Positions 50,736 through 59,056 of a DNA stretch of 64,000 nucleotides are shown here, in pieces. Source of the DNA: Aquisphaera giovannonii (GTDB lineage Bacteria; Planctomycetota; Planctomycetia; Isosphaerales; Isosphaeraceae); NCBI RefSeq assembly GCF_008087625.1, contig NZ_CP042997.1, positions 7,812,001 to 7,876,000 on the forward strand, given 5' to 3'. The position numbers and the translations under genes are program-made. Positions within the stretch are counted from its first letter, which is position 1. Each line of letters starts with the position of its first letter. The notes beneath the pieces are model-generated. The model saw only the letters and a program-made list of their open reading frames with translations. It did no database searches and had not been told where the DNA came from.

Positions 50736-51780
50736 GGGCCCCTCGGGGACGACGGTCCTGGTGCACGAATGGGTCACCGGCGGCGGCCTCGCGGGCGAGG
50801 CCATGCCGCCGTCGCTGGCGGCGGAAGGGTCCGCGATGCGCCGGGCGCTGGCGCGGGAGTTCGCCGCCGCCGGCCTTCGCGTCCGGGTCACGCTCGACGC
50901 CCGATTTTTGGAGGACGATCCGGGTCCCTGGTCCGTCGTCCGGCTCGTCGGGACGGACGCGGAGGGCCTCATCCCGGCCGCCAGGGAGGCGGATTATACC
51001 CTCGCGATCGCGCCCGAGACAGCGGGCGTGCTCGCGGGGCTGGCCCGGGCGATGGAGGCGGAGGGCGTCCGATCGCTGGGCTGCTCGGCCGCCGCGATCG
51101 ACCTCGCGGGCGACAAGGCCCGGATGGCCCGGTGGCTGGAGGACCATGGCTTCGAGACGCCCGCATCCCGCGTCGTCGTACCCGCCTCGGGCCTGCCGCG
51201 AGGCGTGCGCTTCCCGGCCGTCCTGAAGCCCATCGACGGCGCGGGGGCGATCGACACGTACCGGATCGACGGCCCCGACGACCTGCCCCCGCGCGGCCGG
51301 GCCATGCGGCTCGCGCTCCTCCAGGAATACCGGCCCGGGGTGCCGATGAGCGCAAGCTTCCTCGTCGACGGCGGGCGCGCCGAGCTCGTCGCGACGGGCA
51401 GGCAGGACGTCGTCATCGAGGGGGGGCGCTTCGTCTACCGCGGCGGCTCGCTGCCGGTCCCCTGCCCCGCCGCCGTCCCCTCGCTCGTGCGGCTCGTCGA
51501 ATCCTTGCCGGGCCTCCGGGGGCTGGTCGGCGTGGACTTCCTCTGGGACCCGGATCGCCGAGAGGCGGTCGTCCTGGAGATCAACCCGCGGCCGACGACC
51601 TCGGTCGTCGGGCTCTGCCGGCTGCTGCCGCCGGGCCTGCTCGCGCGAGCCTGGCTCGCGGCCTGCGACGCGCCGGGCTTCGAGCCGCCGACGCCCGGCA
51701 CGCTCGCGGCGTCGATCGGCCCCGGAGTCCGTGCGGACTTCGAGGCCGGCGGGCGGTCGGAAATCGTCCAGGTGGATTAG
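50734..51780 (+). CDS. ATP-grasp ligase, MfnD-like (methanofuran biosynthesis)
   Basis: A 348-residue ATP-grasp enzyme of the COG1821 type that includes MfnD, the tyramine:L-glutamate ligase of methanofuran synthesis. The N-terminus has VLVHEWVTGGGLAG, the mid-region AAIDLAGDKARMARWLEDHGF, the nucleotide-binding FPAVLKPIDGAGA, and the metal site VVLEINPRPTTSVVG. It would couple glutamate to tyramine or to a related amine. The ATG overlaps that of the divergent HisA-like gene (CATG), so its promoter lies inside that gene. It is followed 10 bp later by the MfnF-like gene. Confidence 0.87.
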   Translation: MGPSGTTVLVHEWVTGGGLAGEAMPPSLAAEGSAMRRALAREFAAAGLRVRVTLDARFLEDDPGPWSVVRLVGTDAEGLIPAAREADYTLAIAPETAGVLAGLARAMEAEGVRSLGCSAAAIDLAGDKARMARWLEDHGFETPASRVVVPASGLPRGVRFPAVLKPIDGAGAIDTYRIDGPDDLPPRGRAMRLALLQEYRPGVPMSASFLVDGGRAELVATGRQDVVIEGGRFVYRGGSLPVPCPAAVPSLVRLVESLPGLRGLVGVDFLWDPDRREAVVLEINPRPTTSVVGLCRLLPPGLLARAWLAACDAPGFEPPTPGTLAASIGPGVRADFEAGGRSEIVQVD

Positions 51781-51790
51781 AGAGACGATC

Positions 51791-52867
51791 ATGCAAAAGG
51801 ACCCGGACCCTTCGACGACGGCCTGGCTCGCCCTCGACGTCGGCGGCGCGAACCTCAAGGCGGCCCACCAGTCGGGCGACGTCGCGACTTCGCCATTCGA
51901 GGTCTGGAAGCGGCCCGAGGGGCTTGCCGCCGCCCTGGCAGAGCTGGCCGGGTCGCTCCCGGAATATGGCCGCGTTGCCCTGACGATGACGGCCGAGCTC
52001 TGCGACTGCTTCCGGACCAAGGCGGATGGGGTCCGCGCCGTGCTGGAGGCGGTCGAGTCGGCCGCCGGCGGGCGTCCCGTCTGGACCTGGGGGACCGACG
52101 GCCGCTTCCACGATGTGGCCTCCATCCGCCGGGAGCCGGCGGCGGCGGCGGCCTCGAACTGGCTGGCGCTCGCCTCCGTGGCGGCGGGGATCGCCGGCAA
52201 CCGGCCCGGGATCCTCATCGACGTGGGCTCCACCACGACGGACCTCATCCCGCTGGACCGCGGGGCCGTCGCCGCCCGGGGGCGGAGCGACCCCGAGCGG
52301 CTGAGGACCGGGGAGCTCGTCTACGCGGGGGTCCGGAGGACGCCCGTCTGCGCCCTCGCCACCGAGCTGTCGCCCCGCGGAGGCGAGCCGATCGGCCTGG
52401 CCGCCGAGCTGTTCGCGACGACCCTGGACGTCTTCCTGACGACGGGCGACATCCCGGAAGACCCGGGCGACCTCGCCACGGCGGACGGCCGGCCCGCCAC
52501 GATCGACGCGGCGCGCGACCGCCTCGCGCGGATGATCGGCGACGACCGCGAGGGCGTCGCGCCGGCCGACGCCCTGGCGCTGGCCAGGGCTGCGGAGGCC
52601 TGCCTGCTGGATCGGCTCGCCAGGGCCGCCCGGCGGCTGTGTGCCGCGACGATCGGCGAACCGGACGTGATCCTCGTGTCGGGATCGGGCGAGTTCCTGG
52701 CCCGCCGCGTCGCGGACGCCGCCTTCGGCCACGGCCCGGCCCGGATCGGCCTCTCGGAATCCTGGGGGCCGGCGGGCTCCACGGCCGCGTGCGCCTGCGC
52801 CCTGCTGCGCCTGGCCGCGGCACGCGACGCATCCGCGGTGACGGCCGGAGGGGGCCGACGTGATTGA
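51791..52867 (+). CDS. ASKHA-type protein, MfnF-like (COG1548)
   Basis: A 358-residue member of the hydantoinase/oxoprolinase-like ASKHA family tied to methanopterin-linked C1 pathways. Phosphate-binding motifs are WLALDVGGANLKAA at the N-terminus and GILIDVGSTTTDLIPL in the middle, and VILVSGSGEFLAR near the end. In methanogens MfnF joins the phenol amine and aminomethyl-furan parts of methanofuran, and that is the likeliest role. The ATG at 51791 follows AGAGA. Its stop codon overlaps the GTG start of the MfnE-like kinase by 8 bp, so the two are coupled. Confidence 0.86.
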   Translation: MQKDPDPSTTAWLALDVGGANLKAAHQSGDVATSPFEVWKRPEGLAAALAELAGSLPEYGRVALTMTAELCDCFRTKADGVRAVLEAVESAAGGRPVWTWGTDGRFHDVASIRREPAAAAASNWLALASVAAGIAGNRPGILIDVGSTTTDLIPLDRGAVAARGRSDPERLRTGELVYAGVRRTPVCALATELSPRGGEPIGLAAELFATTLDVFLTTGDIPEDPGDLATADGRPATIDAARDRLARMIGDDREGVAPADALALARAAEACLLDRLARAARRLCAATIGEPDVILVSGSGEFLARRVADAAFGHGPARIGLSESWGPAGSTAACACALLRLAAARDASAVTAGGGRRD

Positions 52868-53525
52868 TCCTCCTGTCGGGGAGGACGTCGCCTCATGGGG
52901 GCTGGTTGGGGCCGTCGTGGTCAAGGTCGGGGGCAGCCTGCTCGGCTGGCCCGAGCTGCCGGGAAGGCTGGCCGGATGGCTCGACGCGCAGCGAGCGTCC
53001 GGGGCCCCCTCCGCCGATCCGGTGCTCATCGTGATCGCCGGGGGGGGCCCCTTCGCCGACGCGGTGCGGGACCTGGACCGCGTCCACGGCCTGGGGGATG
53101 AGGCGGCCCATCGCCTGGCGATCCGGTCGATGGACCTGACGGCGGCCCTCCTGGCCGGGCTCCTGCCGGGGTCGAGGCTCGTCGCGGGCCGGCGAGAGCT
53201 CCTCGCGTCGTGCCGCCTCGGGGCCGTGCTCGTCGCCACGCCCGGGCCGCTCCTGCGGGATCTCGACGACGCGGGGCCGGATCCGCTCCCCTCGTCGTGG
53301 GACGTCACCTCGGATTCGATCGCGGCGAGGATCGCGGCCCGCCTCGGCGCGTCGCGTCTGGTCCTGCTCAAGAGCCGGCCTATTGCGGACGGTGCGAGCC
53401 TCCGGGAGGCGGCCGCCATCGGCCTCGTCGATCCACGATTCCCGGAGGTGGCCGCGGGCCTCCGCCGCATCGAGGTCGTCTCCCTGCGCGACCCGGCGCT
53501 GCCGCCCTCCCGTCTGCGTCCGTGA
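52860..53525 (+). CDS. Amino acid kinase-family protein, MfnE-like
   Basis: A 221-residue AAK-fold kinase: VVVKVGGSLLG at the N-terminus, VIAGGGPFADAVRDLD for the phosphate loop, WDVTSDSIAARIAARLGASRLVLLKSRP for the nucleotide site. In methanofuran synthesis MfnE phosphorylates the aminomethyl-furan phosphate so that MfnF can use it. Start GTG at 52860 overlaps the upstream stop; a later GTG in front of VKVGGS is possible. It is the last gene of the cluster and is followed by a hairpin terminator. It is shorter than typical AAK proteins, as MfnE also is. Confidence 0.86.
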   Translation: MIDPPVGEDVASWGLVGAVVVKVGGSLLGWPELPGRLAGWLDAQRASGAPSADPVLIVIAGGGPFADAVRDLDRVHGLGDEAAHRLAIRSMDLTAALLAGLLPGSRLVAGRRELLASCRLGAVLVATPGPLLRDLDDAGPDPLPSSWDVTSDSIAARIAARLGASRLVLLKSRPIADGASLREAAAIGLVDPRFPEVAAGLRRIEVVSLRDPALPPSRLRP

Positions 53526-53544
53526 TCCCCGGCACGCCGGGTCC

Positions 53545-53574
53545 GGGGCCCGGAACCGCGGTTGACCGGGCCCC
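53545..53574 (+). terminator. Hairpin after the methanofuran genes
   Basis: GGGGCCCGG (53545-53553) pairs with CCGGGCCCC (53566-53574), loop of 12 nt, 20 bp after the stop of the MfnE-like gene. No U-tract follows. Confidence 0.5.
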
Positions 53575-53594
53575 ACACGCACGCGCCCTCAGGC

Positions 53595-53623
53595 TTGACG
53601 CCCGTTTGCCCCTCGTGGAGAAT
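53595..53623 (+). promoter_or_regulatory. Sigma70-like promoter for the 53719 operon
   Basis: TTGACG (53595-53600), 17-bp spacer, GAGAAT (53618-53623), the same arrangement as before fhcB. It gives a leader of about 90 nt. Confidence 0.5.
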
Positions 53624-53718
53624 CCCATTCCCGGCGCCGCGGCTCGCGAGTGTCCCTGGGAGTCGGCCTGCCGGTCGGCGGTGGGGTGGAGAGTCCCTGA
53701 TTAGCGAAGGCGGGTCCC

Positions 53719-54027
53719 ATGGCGCAAATCCAGGTCGTGTCGGTCGAACACCCCGACGTCCCGCCGTTCCCGATCTCCGCCCGGCTCAGGTCGCAGCTCG
53801 TGTACTTCATGTCGTCCCCGGGCCGGGACGGCATGCCGGCGCTCGGCGAGGGGGAGTACTGGATCGCCCGCGACGACATCACGCGATGGCTGATGGAGGG
53901 CGTCTTCCAGCTCGTCTCGCCGCTCGACACCGAGAAGGCGACCGACGTGGAGCTGACGGACGAGCAGGATGCGTTCCTGAACTGGCTCGAGAAGTCGCGG
54001 ACGCAGCACATCCGCGTCGTCGAGTAG
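53719..54027 (+). CDS. Conserved hypothetical protein
   Basis: A 102-residue acidic soluble protein without cysteines. It begins MAQIQVVSVEHPDVPPFPISARL and ends in NWLEKSRTQHIRVVE; an internal segment EGEYWIARDDITRWLMEGVF could fold as a small alpha/beta domain. I recognise no function. It is preceded by a promoter and lies 17 bp before the DUF1444 gene, so the two share a transcript and perhaps a function. The ATG has GAAGGCGGG about 6 bases upstream. Confidence 0.7.
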   Translation: MAQIQVVSVEHPDVPPFPISARLRSQLVYFMSSPGRDGMPALGEGEYWIARDDITRWLMEGVFQLVSPLDTEKATDVELTDEQDAFLNWLEKSRTQHIRVVE

Positions 54028-54044
54028 TCCCCCGGGGGGAGTCG

Positions 54045-55271
54045 GTGGATATCGTCGATCGACTCCTGGGCTCCTATCGCCGCCGGCAGTTCGCGCGGCT
54101 GATCACGGCGGGCCTGAGGAAGGCCGGCGAGCCCCTGGAGTTCCGCTACGACGCCCGGGAGTTCCGCCTGGTCTCCTCCGGCGACACGGGCTACCTGATC
54201 AACCTCGGGAACACGTATCGCGAGTACCTCGCGGTCCCGAGGGCGGAGCGCCCGCTGGTCCTCTCCCGCTTCCTCCGGAGCTGGATCGAGGGCCGCAAGG
54301 GGATCCCCGAGGACTTCGCGGACGCGTCCCACGACCTCCTGCCCGGCGTCCGCAACCGGTCCTCGTTCGAGATCATGAAGATGCAGGCCAGGGCCGAGGG
54401 CGGCACCGAATTCGACTGGCCCTATCGCGTCGTCGGCGAGCACTACGGGGCCGGCCTCGTCTACGACCTGCCCCACGCCATGTCGCAGATCAACGGCCAG
54501 CAGCTCGAGCGCTGGGGCGTCGAGCTGGAGGAGGCCCTGGAGCTGGCCGTCGGCAACCTCGAGCAGATCAGCGGGCAGGGCCTCCAGCCGCTGGGCCCCG
54601 GGGTCTGGCGATCGCCGTGGCGGGACAACTACGACGCCTCCCGCATCCTCCTCCCGGGGATGCTGGAGGCGCACGACGTCGAGGGCGATCCCGTCGTCAT
54701 GATCCCGAACCGGGACACGCTGCTGCTCACGGGGTCCGACGACCAGGACGGGCAGATGATCATGGCGGCGACGGCGGCCGAGGCGCTCCGGCGGCCCCGG
54801 CCCCTGCACGCGATGCCGCTTCGCCTGCGGTACGGGACGTGGACGCCCTACCTGCCGCCGGAAGACTTCGCCTCCCACCAGCCCATCCGGCAGATGCTGA
54901 TCGGCATCATGTCGAGGGACTATGGCGACCAGAAGGAGTTGCTCCAGGCGGTCCACCAGGCGGACGGGACGGGCGTCTTCGTCGCCGGGCACGCCCTGAT
55001 GCAGGAGCGTCGCACCGGCAAGGTGGTCAGCTATTGCATGTGGGCCCGCGGCCTGGATAGCCTGCTCCCCCGGACCGACGTCGTCCACTTCGCCGACCCT
55101 GGCCGTCCGGAAGGGGAAACGCTGGTCGCCTCCGCGACCTGGGACCAGGTGATGGAGATCGTCGGCGACCGCGTGGAGCCGGCGGATGTCTATCCCGAAC
55201 GCTTCCTCGTACGTTCCTTCCCGGGCCCGGATGAGCTCGATCGGCTCAGGGAGGCCTTCGGGCCCCCCTGA
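54045..55271 (+). CDS. DUF1444 family protein
   Basis: A 408-residue cytosolic protein. The pattern WRDNYDASRILLPGMLEAHDVEGDPVVMIPNRDTLLLTGSDD matches the core of DUF1444 (B. subtilis YtpQ), whose function is not known. The N-terminal 200 residues are a helical extension (IVDRLLGSYRRRQFARLITAGLR) not found in the short Firmicute forms. GTG at 54045 follows GGGGGGAG by 4 bases and sits 17 bp after the preceding gene; the longer frame upstream runs across the promoter. The next gene begins 29 bp later. Confidence 0.8.
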   Translation: MDIVDRLLGSYRRRQFARLITAGLRKAGEPLEFRYDAREFRLVSSGDTGYLINLGNTYREYLAVPRAERPLVLSRFLRSWIEGRKGIPEDFADASHDLLPGVRNRSSFEIMKMQARAEGGTEFDWPYRVVGEHYGAGLVYDLPHAMSQINGQQLERWGVELEEALELAVGNLEQISGQGLQPLGPGVWRSPWRDNYDASRILLPGMLEAHDVEGDPVVMIPNRDTLLLTGSDDQDGQMIMAATAAEALRRPRPLHAMPLRLRYGTWTPYLPPEDFASHQPIRQMLIGIMSRDYGDQKELLQAVHQADGTGVFVAGHALMQERRTGKVVSYCMWARGLDSLLPRTDVVHFADPGRPEGETLVASATWDQVMEIVGDRVEPADVYPERFLVRSFPGPDELDRLREAFGPP

Positions 55272-55300
55272 TCGTCGCGACCCGTGGCGGGGGCGAGCCC

Positions 55301-56911
55301 ATGGACCTGCACGAGTTGATCGAGGGCCTGTCCGACCCGGCCGCCTTCGAGCCGAGGCCCGACCGCGTCGAGGTCCGCCAGACGCACATCTCGGTCGTGG
55401 CCCTCGCCGGGCCGATCGTCTACAAGGTCAAGAAGCCGGTCCGCCTGGGCTTCGCGGATTACGGCACGCTCGGCCTCCGCAAGCATTTCTGCGAGGAGGA
55501 GGTGCGCCTCAACAGGCGGCTGGCGGCCGGCGTGTACCTCGGCGTGGTGCCGATCGCCCTCGAAGGAGGCAGGCTGCGGGTCGAGGGCCGTGGCGAGCCG
55601 GTGGAATGGGCGGTCAAGATGGAGCGGCTGCCGGACGAGGCCACGCTGCTGAGCCTCGTGGAGCGGGACCTCGCCGGGCAGGCCCTTCTCGTCGAGCTCG
55701 GCCGCCGGCTGGCGGGCTTCCACGCCTCGGCCACGCGGGGCGAGCGGATCTCCTCCCTCGCCGGGCATGGCCGCCTCCGGGCGCTCGCGGAGGAGAACTT
55801 CGCTCAGGCCGCCGGCCACGTCGGGCTCACCGTCTCGCCCGCGGTCTTCGACCGCCTGAAGGCGCTCACGGGCCGGGCGGCCGAGGACCTCCGGCCGCTC
55901 ATCGAAGGGCGGGTGGCCCGCGGGATCCCGTGCGAGACGCACGGCGACCTCCGGCCGGAGCACGTGTACATCCTGCCCGACAGGCCGCCGCCGGGCGACA
56001 TCGCGATCATCGACTGCGTCGAGTTCAACGAGGCCTACCGAGCCGCGGATCCGGCGGCCGATGTCGCCTTCCTGATCATGGAGCTGATCGCCCTCGACAG
56101 GCCAGACCTCGCCGCGGCCATCCGGGACGCCTACGTGTCGGCCTCCGGCGACCTGGAGGTCCATCGGCTCCTGCCGTTCTTCGTGTCCTATCGCGCCGCA
56201 GTCCGCGGCAAGGTAGAAGGCATGATGGCGGCCGCCCAGGAGGTCGCCGAGGCGGACCGCGCCCGGGCCCTCCGGCGGGCGAGGGCCCACTGGCTCGTGG
56301 CCCTCGCCGCCCTGGAGGCCCCGGGCCTGCGCCCGTGCCTGGTCCTGGTCGGGGGGCTCCCGGGCTCCGGCAAATCGACCCTGGCGCGGGGCCTCGCCGC
56401 CCGAGGGGGCTTCGAGGTCATCCGGTCCGACGCGGTCCGCAAGGAGCTGGCGGGGCTTCGGCCGGAGGAGCCCGCGCCGGCGGCGTTCGGGGAGGGCCTC
56501 TATACGCCGGATGGCGATGACCGGACGTACCGCGAGTGCTTCGACCGGGCGGCCGCGGCGATCCGCGAGGGGAAGCGGGTGATCGTGGACGCCAGCTTCC
56601 GCGCGGAGGCCCGCCGAGGCCAGTTCCTCGACCTGGCGGCCCGGTCCGGGGTGGCGGGCCTCTTCCTGCATTGCGAAGCGGACCGCGCGGTCGTCGACGG
56701 GAGGCTGGCCGCTCGCCGTGGTGATGCGTCGGATGCCGACGGCTCGATCCTGGAGGGGGCCATCGCCGCCTGGGAGCCGCTCGGCGAGGCGACCCGGCGG
56801 AAGACGCGCCCGATTGAAACCGGCGGCACGCCCGAGCAGGCCCTGTCCGCCGCGGCCGCCGAGCTGACCCGGCGGGGACTCTGGCGTCCCGACGGCCCGT
56901 GCGACGGTTGA
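55301..56911 (+). CDS. Fused aminoglycoside-phosphotransferase-like and P-loop kinase protein
   Basis: A 536-residue two-domain protein. The N-terminal part (1-340) is a kinase-like fold: YKVKKPVRLGFADYGTL for the nucleotide-binding region, HGDLRPEHVYIL as the catalytic loop and IIDCVEFNEAYR as the metal loop. The C-terminal part (345-536) is a P-loop kinase with Walker A GGLPGSGKSTLARGL (about 349-363) and a lid with REGKRVIVDASF. Such fusions are common in bacteria, and the substrates of both domains are unknown; small-molecule or sugar phosphorylation is likely, and antibiotic resistance is not implied. It belongs to the 53719 transcript. Confidence 0.87.
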   Translation: MDLHELIEGLSDPAAFEPRPDRVEVRQTHISVVALAGPIVYKVKKPVRLGFADYGTLGLRKHFCEEEVRLNRRLAAGVYLGVVPIALEGGRLRVEGRGEPVEWAVKMERLPDEATLLSLVERDLAGQALLVELGRRLAGFHASATRGERISSLAGHGRLRALAEENFAQAAGHVGLTVSPAVFDRLKALTGRAAEDLRPLIEGRVARGIPCETHGDLRPEHVYILPDRPPPGDIAIIDCVEFNEAYRAADPAADVAFLIMELIALDRPDLAAAIRDAYVSASGDLEVHRLLPFFVSYRAAVRGKVEGMMAAAQEVAEADRARALRRARAHWLVALAALEAPGLRPCLVLVGGLPGSGKSTLARGLAARGGFEVIRSDAVRKELAGLRPEEPAPAAFGEGLYTPDGDDRTYRECFDRAAAAIREGKRVIVDASFRAEARRGQFLDLAARSGVAGLFLHCEADRAVVDGRLAARRGDASDADGSILEGAIAAWEPLGEATRRKTRPIETGGTPEQALSAAAAELTRRGLWRPDGPCDG

Positions 56912-56936
56912 CCGCCGGTTGGCGGGCGTCGATACT
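56908..56936 (+). promoter_or_regulatory. Sigma70-like promoter for the PhoR-like kinase gene
   Basis: TTGACC (56908-56913) overlaps the stop codon of the preceding gene; after a 17-bp spacer comes GATACT (56931-56936). The ATG follows about 45 nt after the predicted start. Confidence 0.5.
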
Positions 56937-56986
56937 GGGGTCCGAATGACTTGGGCCGGGCAGGCGGAGCGAGGACGCGGGGACGC

Positions 56987-58336
56987 ATGGCGGGGGTCCT
57001 GATCGCCCTGGGGCTCGTGGCGGCGGGGGCGGCGGCGGCCCTGGCCTGGCAATGGTCGCGTGCGCTCCGGGAGGTCGGGCGTGGGCTGCAGTCCCTCGGC
57101 CAGGGGCGTCGCGCCAGGCCGGTCCTCGTGGACGTGGGCGGCCCCGTGGGCCCTGTCGTCCGGTCGTTCAACACGGCTTCGCCGCTCATCCAGGGCCGGC
57201 TGGACCGCCTGGAGGGGGACCGCGAGCAGCTCCGGGTCGTCCTCGGCGCGATGGCCGAGGCCGTGATCGCCGTGGATCCCAGGCGCCGGCTCCTCCTGGC
57301 CAACGCGAGCGCCGACGCTATGTTCGGCTTCGACTCGCACTCCGTCGGCCGCCTCGTGCCGGAGCTGATCCGCAGCCCCCAGGTGCAGGGGGCGGTCGAG
57401 GAGACCCTGCGGATGTCCCCCCCGGACGCCTTCCAGGGGGAGGTCAACCTGCCGTTCCGCGAGCCGGCCATGCGGGGCATCACGCGGACGCTCTCGGTCC
57501 GGGGAACCCCACTCCACGGGAGCCCGGCCGCCGGCGCCGTGCTGGTCTTCCACGACGTGACCGACCTCCGCCGCCTGGAGCGGATGCGGCAGGACTTCGT
57601 CGCCAACGCGTCGCACGAGCTGAAGACCCCGCTCGCCTCCATCAAGGCCTACACCGAGACGCTCCTCGACTGGGCGCTGCACGACGAGGGCGTGAACCGG
57701 CGATACCTGGAGCGGATCGACGAGCAGGCGGACCGCCTCAACCAGCTCATCCTGGACATGCTCAGCCTGGCACGCCTGGAGTCCGGCCAGGAGTTCTACG
57801 AGCACCGGCCGACGCGCCTGCTTCCCCTGCTGGCGGACTGCCTGGAAGGGCACCGGGGCCGGGCCGACGCCAAGGGCCTGTCGCTCGCCTTCGAACCCGG
57901 CGGCGTGGACGCCGAGGCGCTCGTCGTGGCCGACGAGGAGGCCATCCGGCAGATCTTCGACAACCTCCTGGACAACGCGATCAAGTACACGCCCGAGTCC
58001 GGGTCGGTGCGGATGGCCTGCAGCCAGGGCGAGGGGGCGGTGATCGTGGAGGTCGTGGACACGGGCATCGGCATCCCCCGCGACGACCAGCCGAGGATCT
58101 TCGAGCGGTTCTATCGCGTGGACAAGGCGCGGAGCCGCGAGCTGGGCGGCACCGGGCTGGGCCTGGCGATCGTGAAGCACCTCGTCTCCTCGATCCGCGG
58201 CCAGGTCGCGGTCGCCAGCCGCCCGGGCTCGGGGTCGCGATTCACGGTGACGATCCCCCGCTACCCCGGGACGCTCCACGCCGCATCGGACCCGAGGAGC
58301 CCGGCCGGCGAGGCCCAGCCCAGGCCGTTGCTCTGA
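56987..58336 (+). CDS. PhoR-like sensor histidine kinase
   Basis: A 449-residue membrane kinase. One membrane helix (about 3-22) is followed by a HAMP-like linker, a PAS domain (about 80-190, AVIAVDPRRRLLLANASADAMFGF), a HisKA domain with phospho-acceptor His 210 in NASHELKTPLASIK, and HATPase_c with DNLLDNAIKYTP, DTGIGIP and GGTGLGLAIVK. The layout matches PhoR without a large periplasmic sensor. Its most plausible partner is the PhoB-like regulator at 60598-61305 on the other strand, separated by trxB and csrA. The ATG at 56987 has GGGGAC a few bases upstream; a longer frame from 56951 adds no family features. Confidence 0.9.
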   Translation: MAGVLIALGLVAAGAAAALAWQWSRALREVGRGLQSLGQGRRARPVLVDVGGPVGPVVRSFNTASPLIQGRLDRLEGDREQLRVVLGAMAEAVIAVDPRRRLLLANASADAMFGFDSHSVGRLVPELIRSPQVQGAVEETLRMSPPDAFQGEVNLPFREPAMRGITRTLSVRGTPLHGSPAAGAVLVFHDVTDLRRLERMRQDFVANASHELKTPLASIKAYTETLLDWALHDEGVNRRYLERIDEQADRLNQLILDMLSLARLESGQEFYEHRPTRLLPLLADCLEGHRGRADAKGLSLAFEPGGVDAEALVVADEEAIRQIFDNLLDNAIKYTPESGSVRMACSQGEGAVIVEVVDTGIGIPRDDQPRIFERFYRVDKARSRELGGTGLGLAIVKHLVSSIRGQVAVASRPGSGSRFTVTIPRYPGTLHAASDPRSPAGEAQPRPLL

Positions 58337-58378
58337 CACGGAAACCCAGGCGTTGCCCCCGCCCTCTCCCTTTGCAGG

Positions 58379-58559
58379 TATGCTTTACCCACAAGTCGAA
58401 CATGCGGGCTCCCGGGTAGGGCGGGTCAGCCGAGCTTGCGAGGCGCAATCCACCGCATTTCGGTGGGTTGCGCCGACTCCGTCGGCTGACCCACCCTACC
58501 CCGATGCGGCCCCGCAAGGGCCTGGCCGGAAAGAACTTGCGAGTTGTGGGTGAAGCATA
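58379..58559. repeat. Nested palindromic repeat element
   Basis: Two 20-bp ends, 58379-58398 and 58540-58559, match in inverse with 18 of 20 positions. Between them GGGTAGGGCGGGTCAGCCGA (58414-58433) pairs with TCGGCTGACCCACCCTACCC (58482-58501), and inside that GGCGCAATCCACCG (58442-58455) pairs with CGGTGGGTTGCGCC (58461-58474). It forms one long hairpin of about 88 nt with flanking ends. It lies downstream of the histidine kinase gene and may serve as its terminator. No coding capacity is apparent. Confidence 0.8.
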
Positions 58560-58613
58560 GCCAGGCACCGTCCCAAATGCTGGAGCCCCAACTTGACACT
58601 GCGCCGGGGGATG

Positions 58614-58825
58614 CATGGACACGTGACCACCCGCGTGAGCGGGTGGTTCGGACGGGCGAAGCCTCCAGCCTCCGGCGTCAGCCGGATCGGCGGGGCCGGC
58701 CTCGGCCCGCGGGAGCAGCCTCGTCCTCGCCACGATGCCCCGGCGCCCCGGGTCGCACCGACGTGCGAGGCGGGAGGCTTCGGCCGTCCGAACCACGATC
58801 CGACGATCGTGGTCACCCGTGCATG
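58614..58825. repeat. Inverted pair of 53-bp hairpin elements with covarying stem
   Basis: 58614-58666 recurs inverted at 58773-58825. Each copy contains a 9-bp stem with 4-nt loop: ACCACCCGC/GCGGGTGGT (58626-58647) and ACCACGATC/GATCGTGGT (58792-58813). The inner four base pairs differ completely between copies but stay paired, and the flanks (TTCGGACGG.CGAAGCCTCC) are conserved. The pair encloses about 100 bp. Together with the element before it, it fills the intergenic space to trxB, which holds no gene. Confidence 0.78.
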
Positions 58826-59056
58826 CGGGGCCGTGCCAACCGTCAACCTCCCCGTGATGGCTCCCCAGTCATTCGGGACGACGCCCATAGCCCTGATGAA
58901 GGGGGAGCTATAGGGGGTGCATAGGTCCAGCCGAGCAGATCGATTTCACCCCCTACATTTCCCTTCGTATGGCGGGAAATGAATTCCGCCCTCTTCCCGC
59001 CACGAGCCGTCCGAGGGCGGCCTCAGGGCCGCGGCGTCCTCCGGGGGCGGGCTCGC

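Noticed and set aside
55301-56911. Antibiotic resistance phosphotransferase
   Set aside because: The kinase-like fold is shared by many families and the P-loop fusion is a widespread housekeeping type; there is no resistance context.
58544-58924. Overlapping small open frames after the PhoR-like gene
   Set aside because: They fall on the inverted repeats, so their apparent coding pattern reflects palindromes; no ribosome binding sites.
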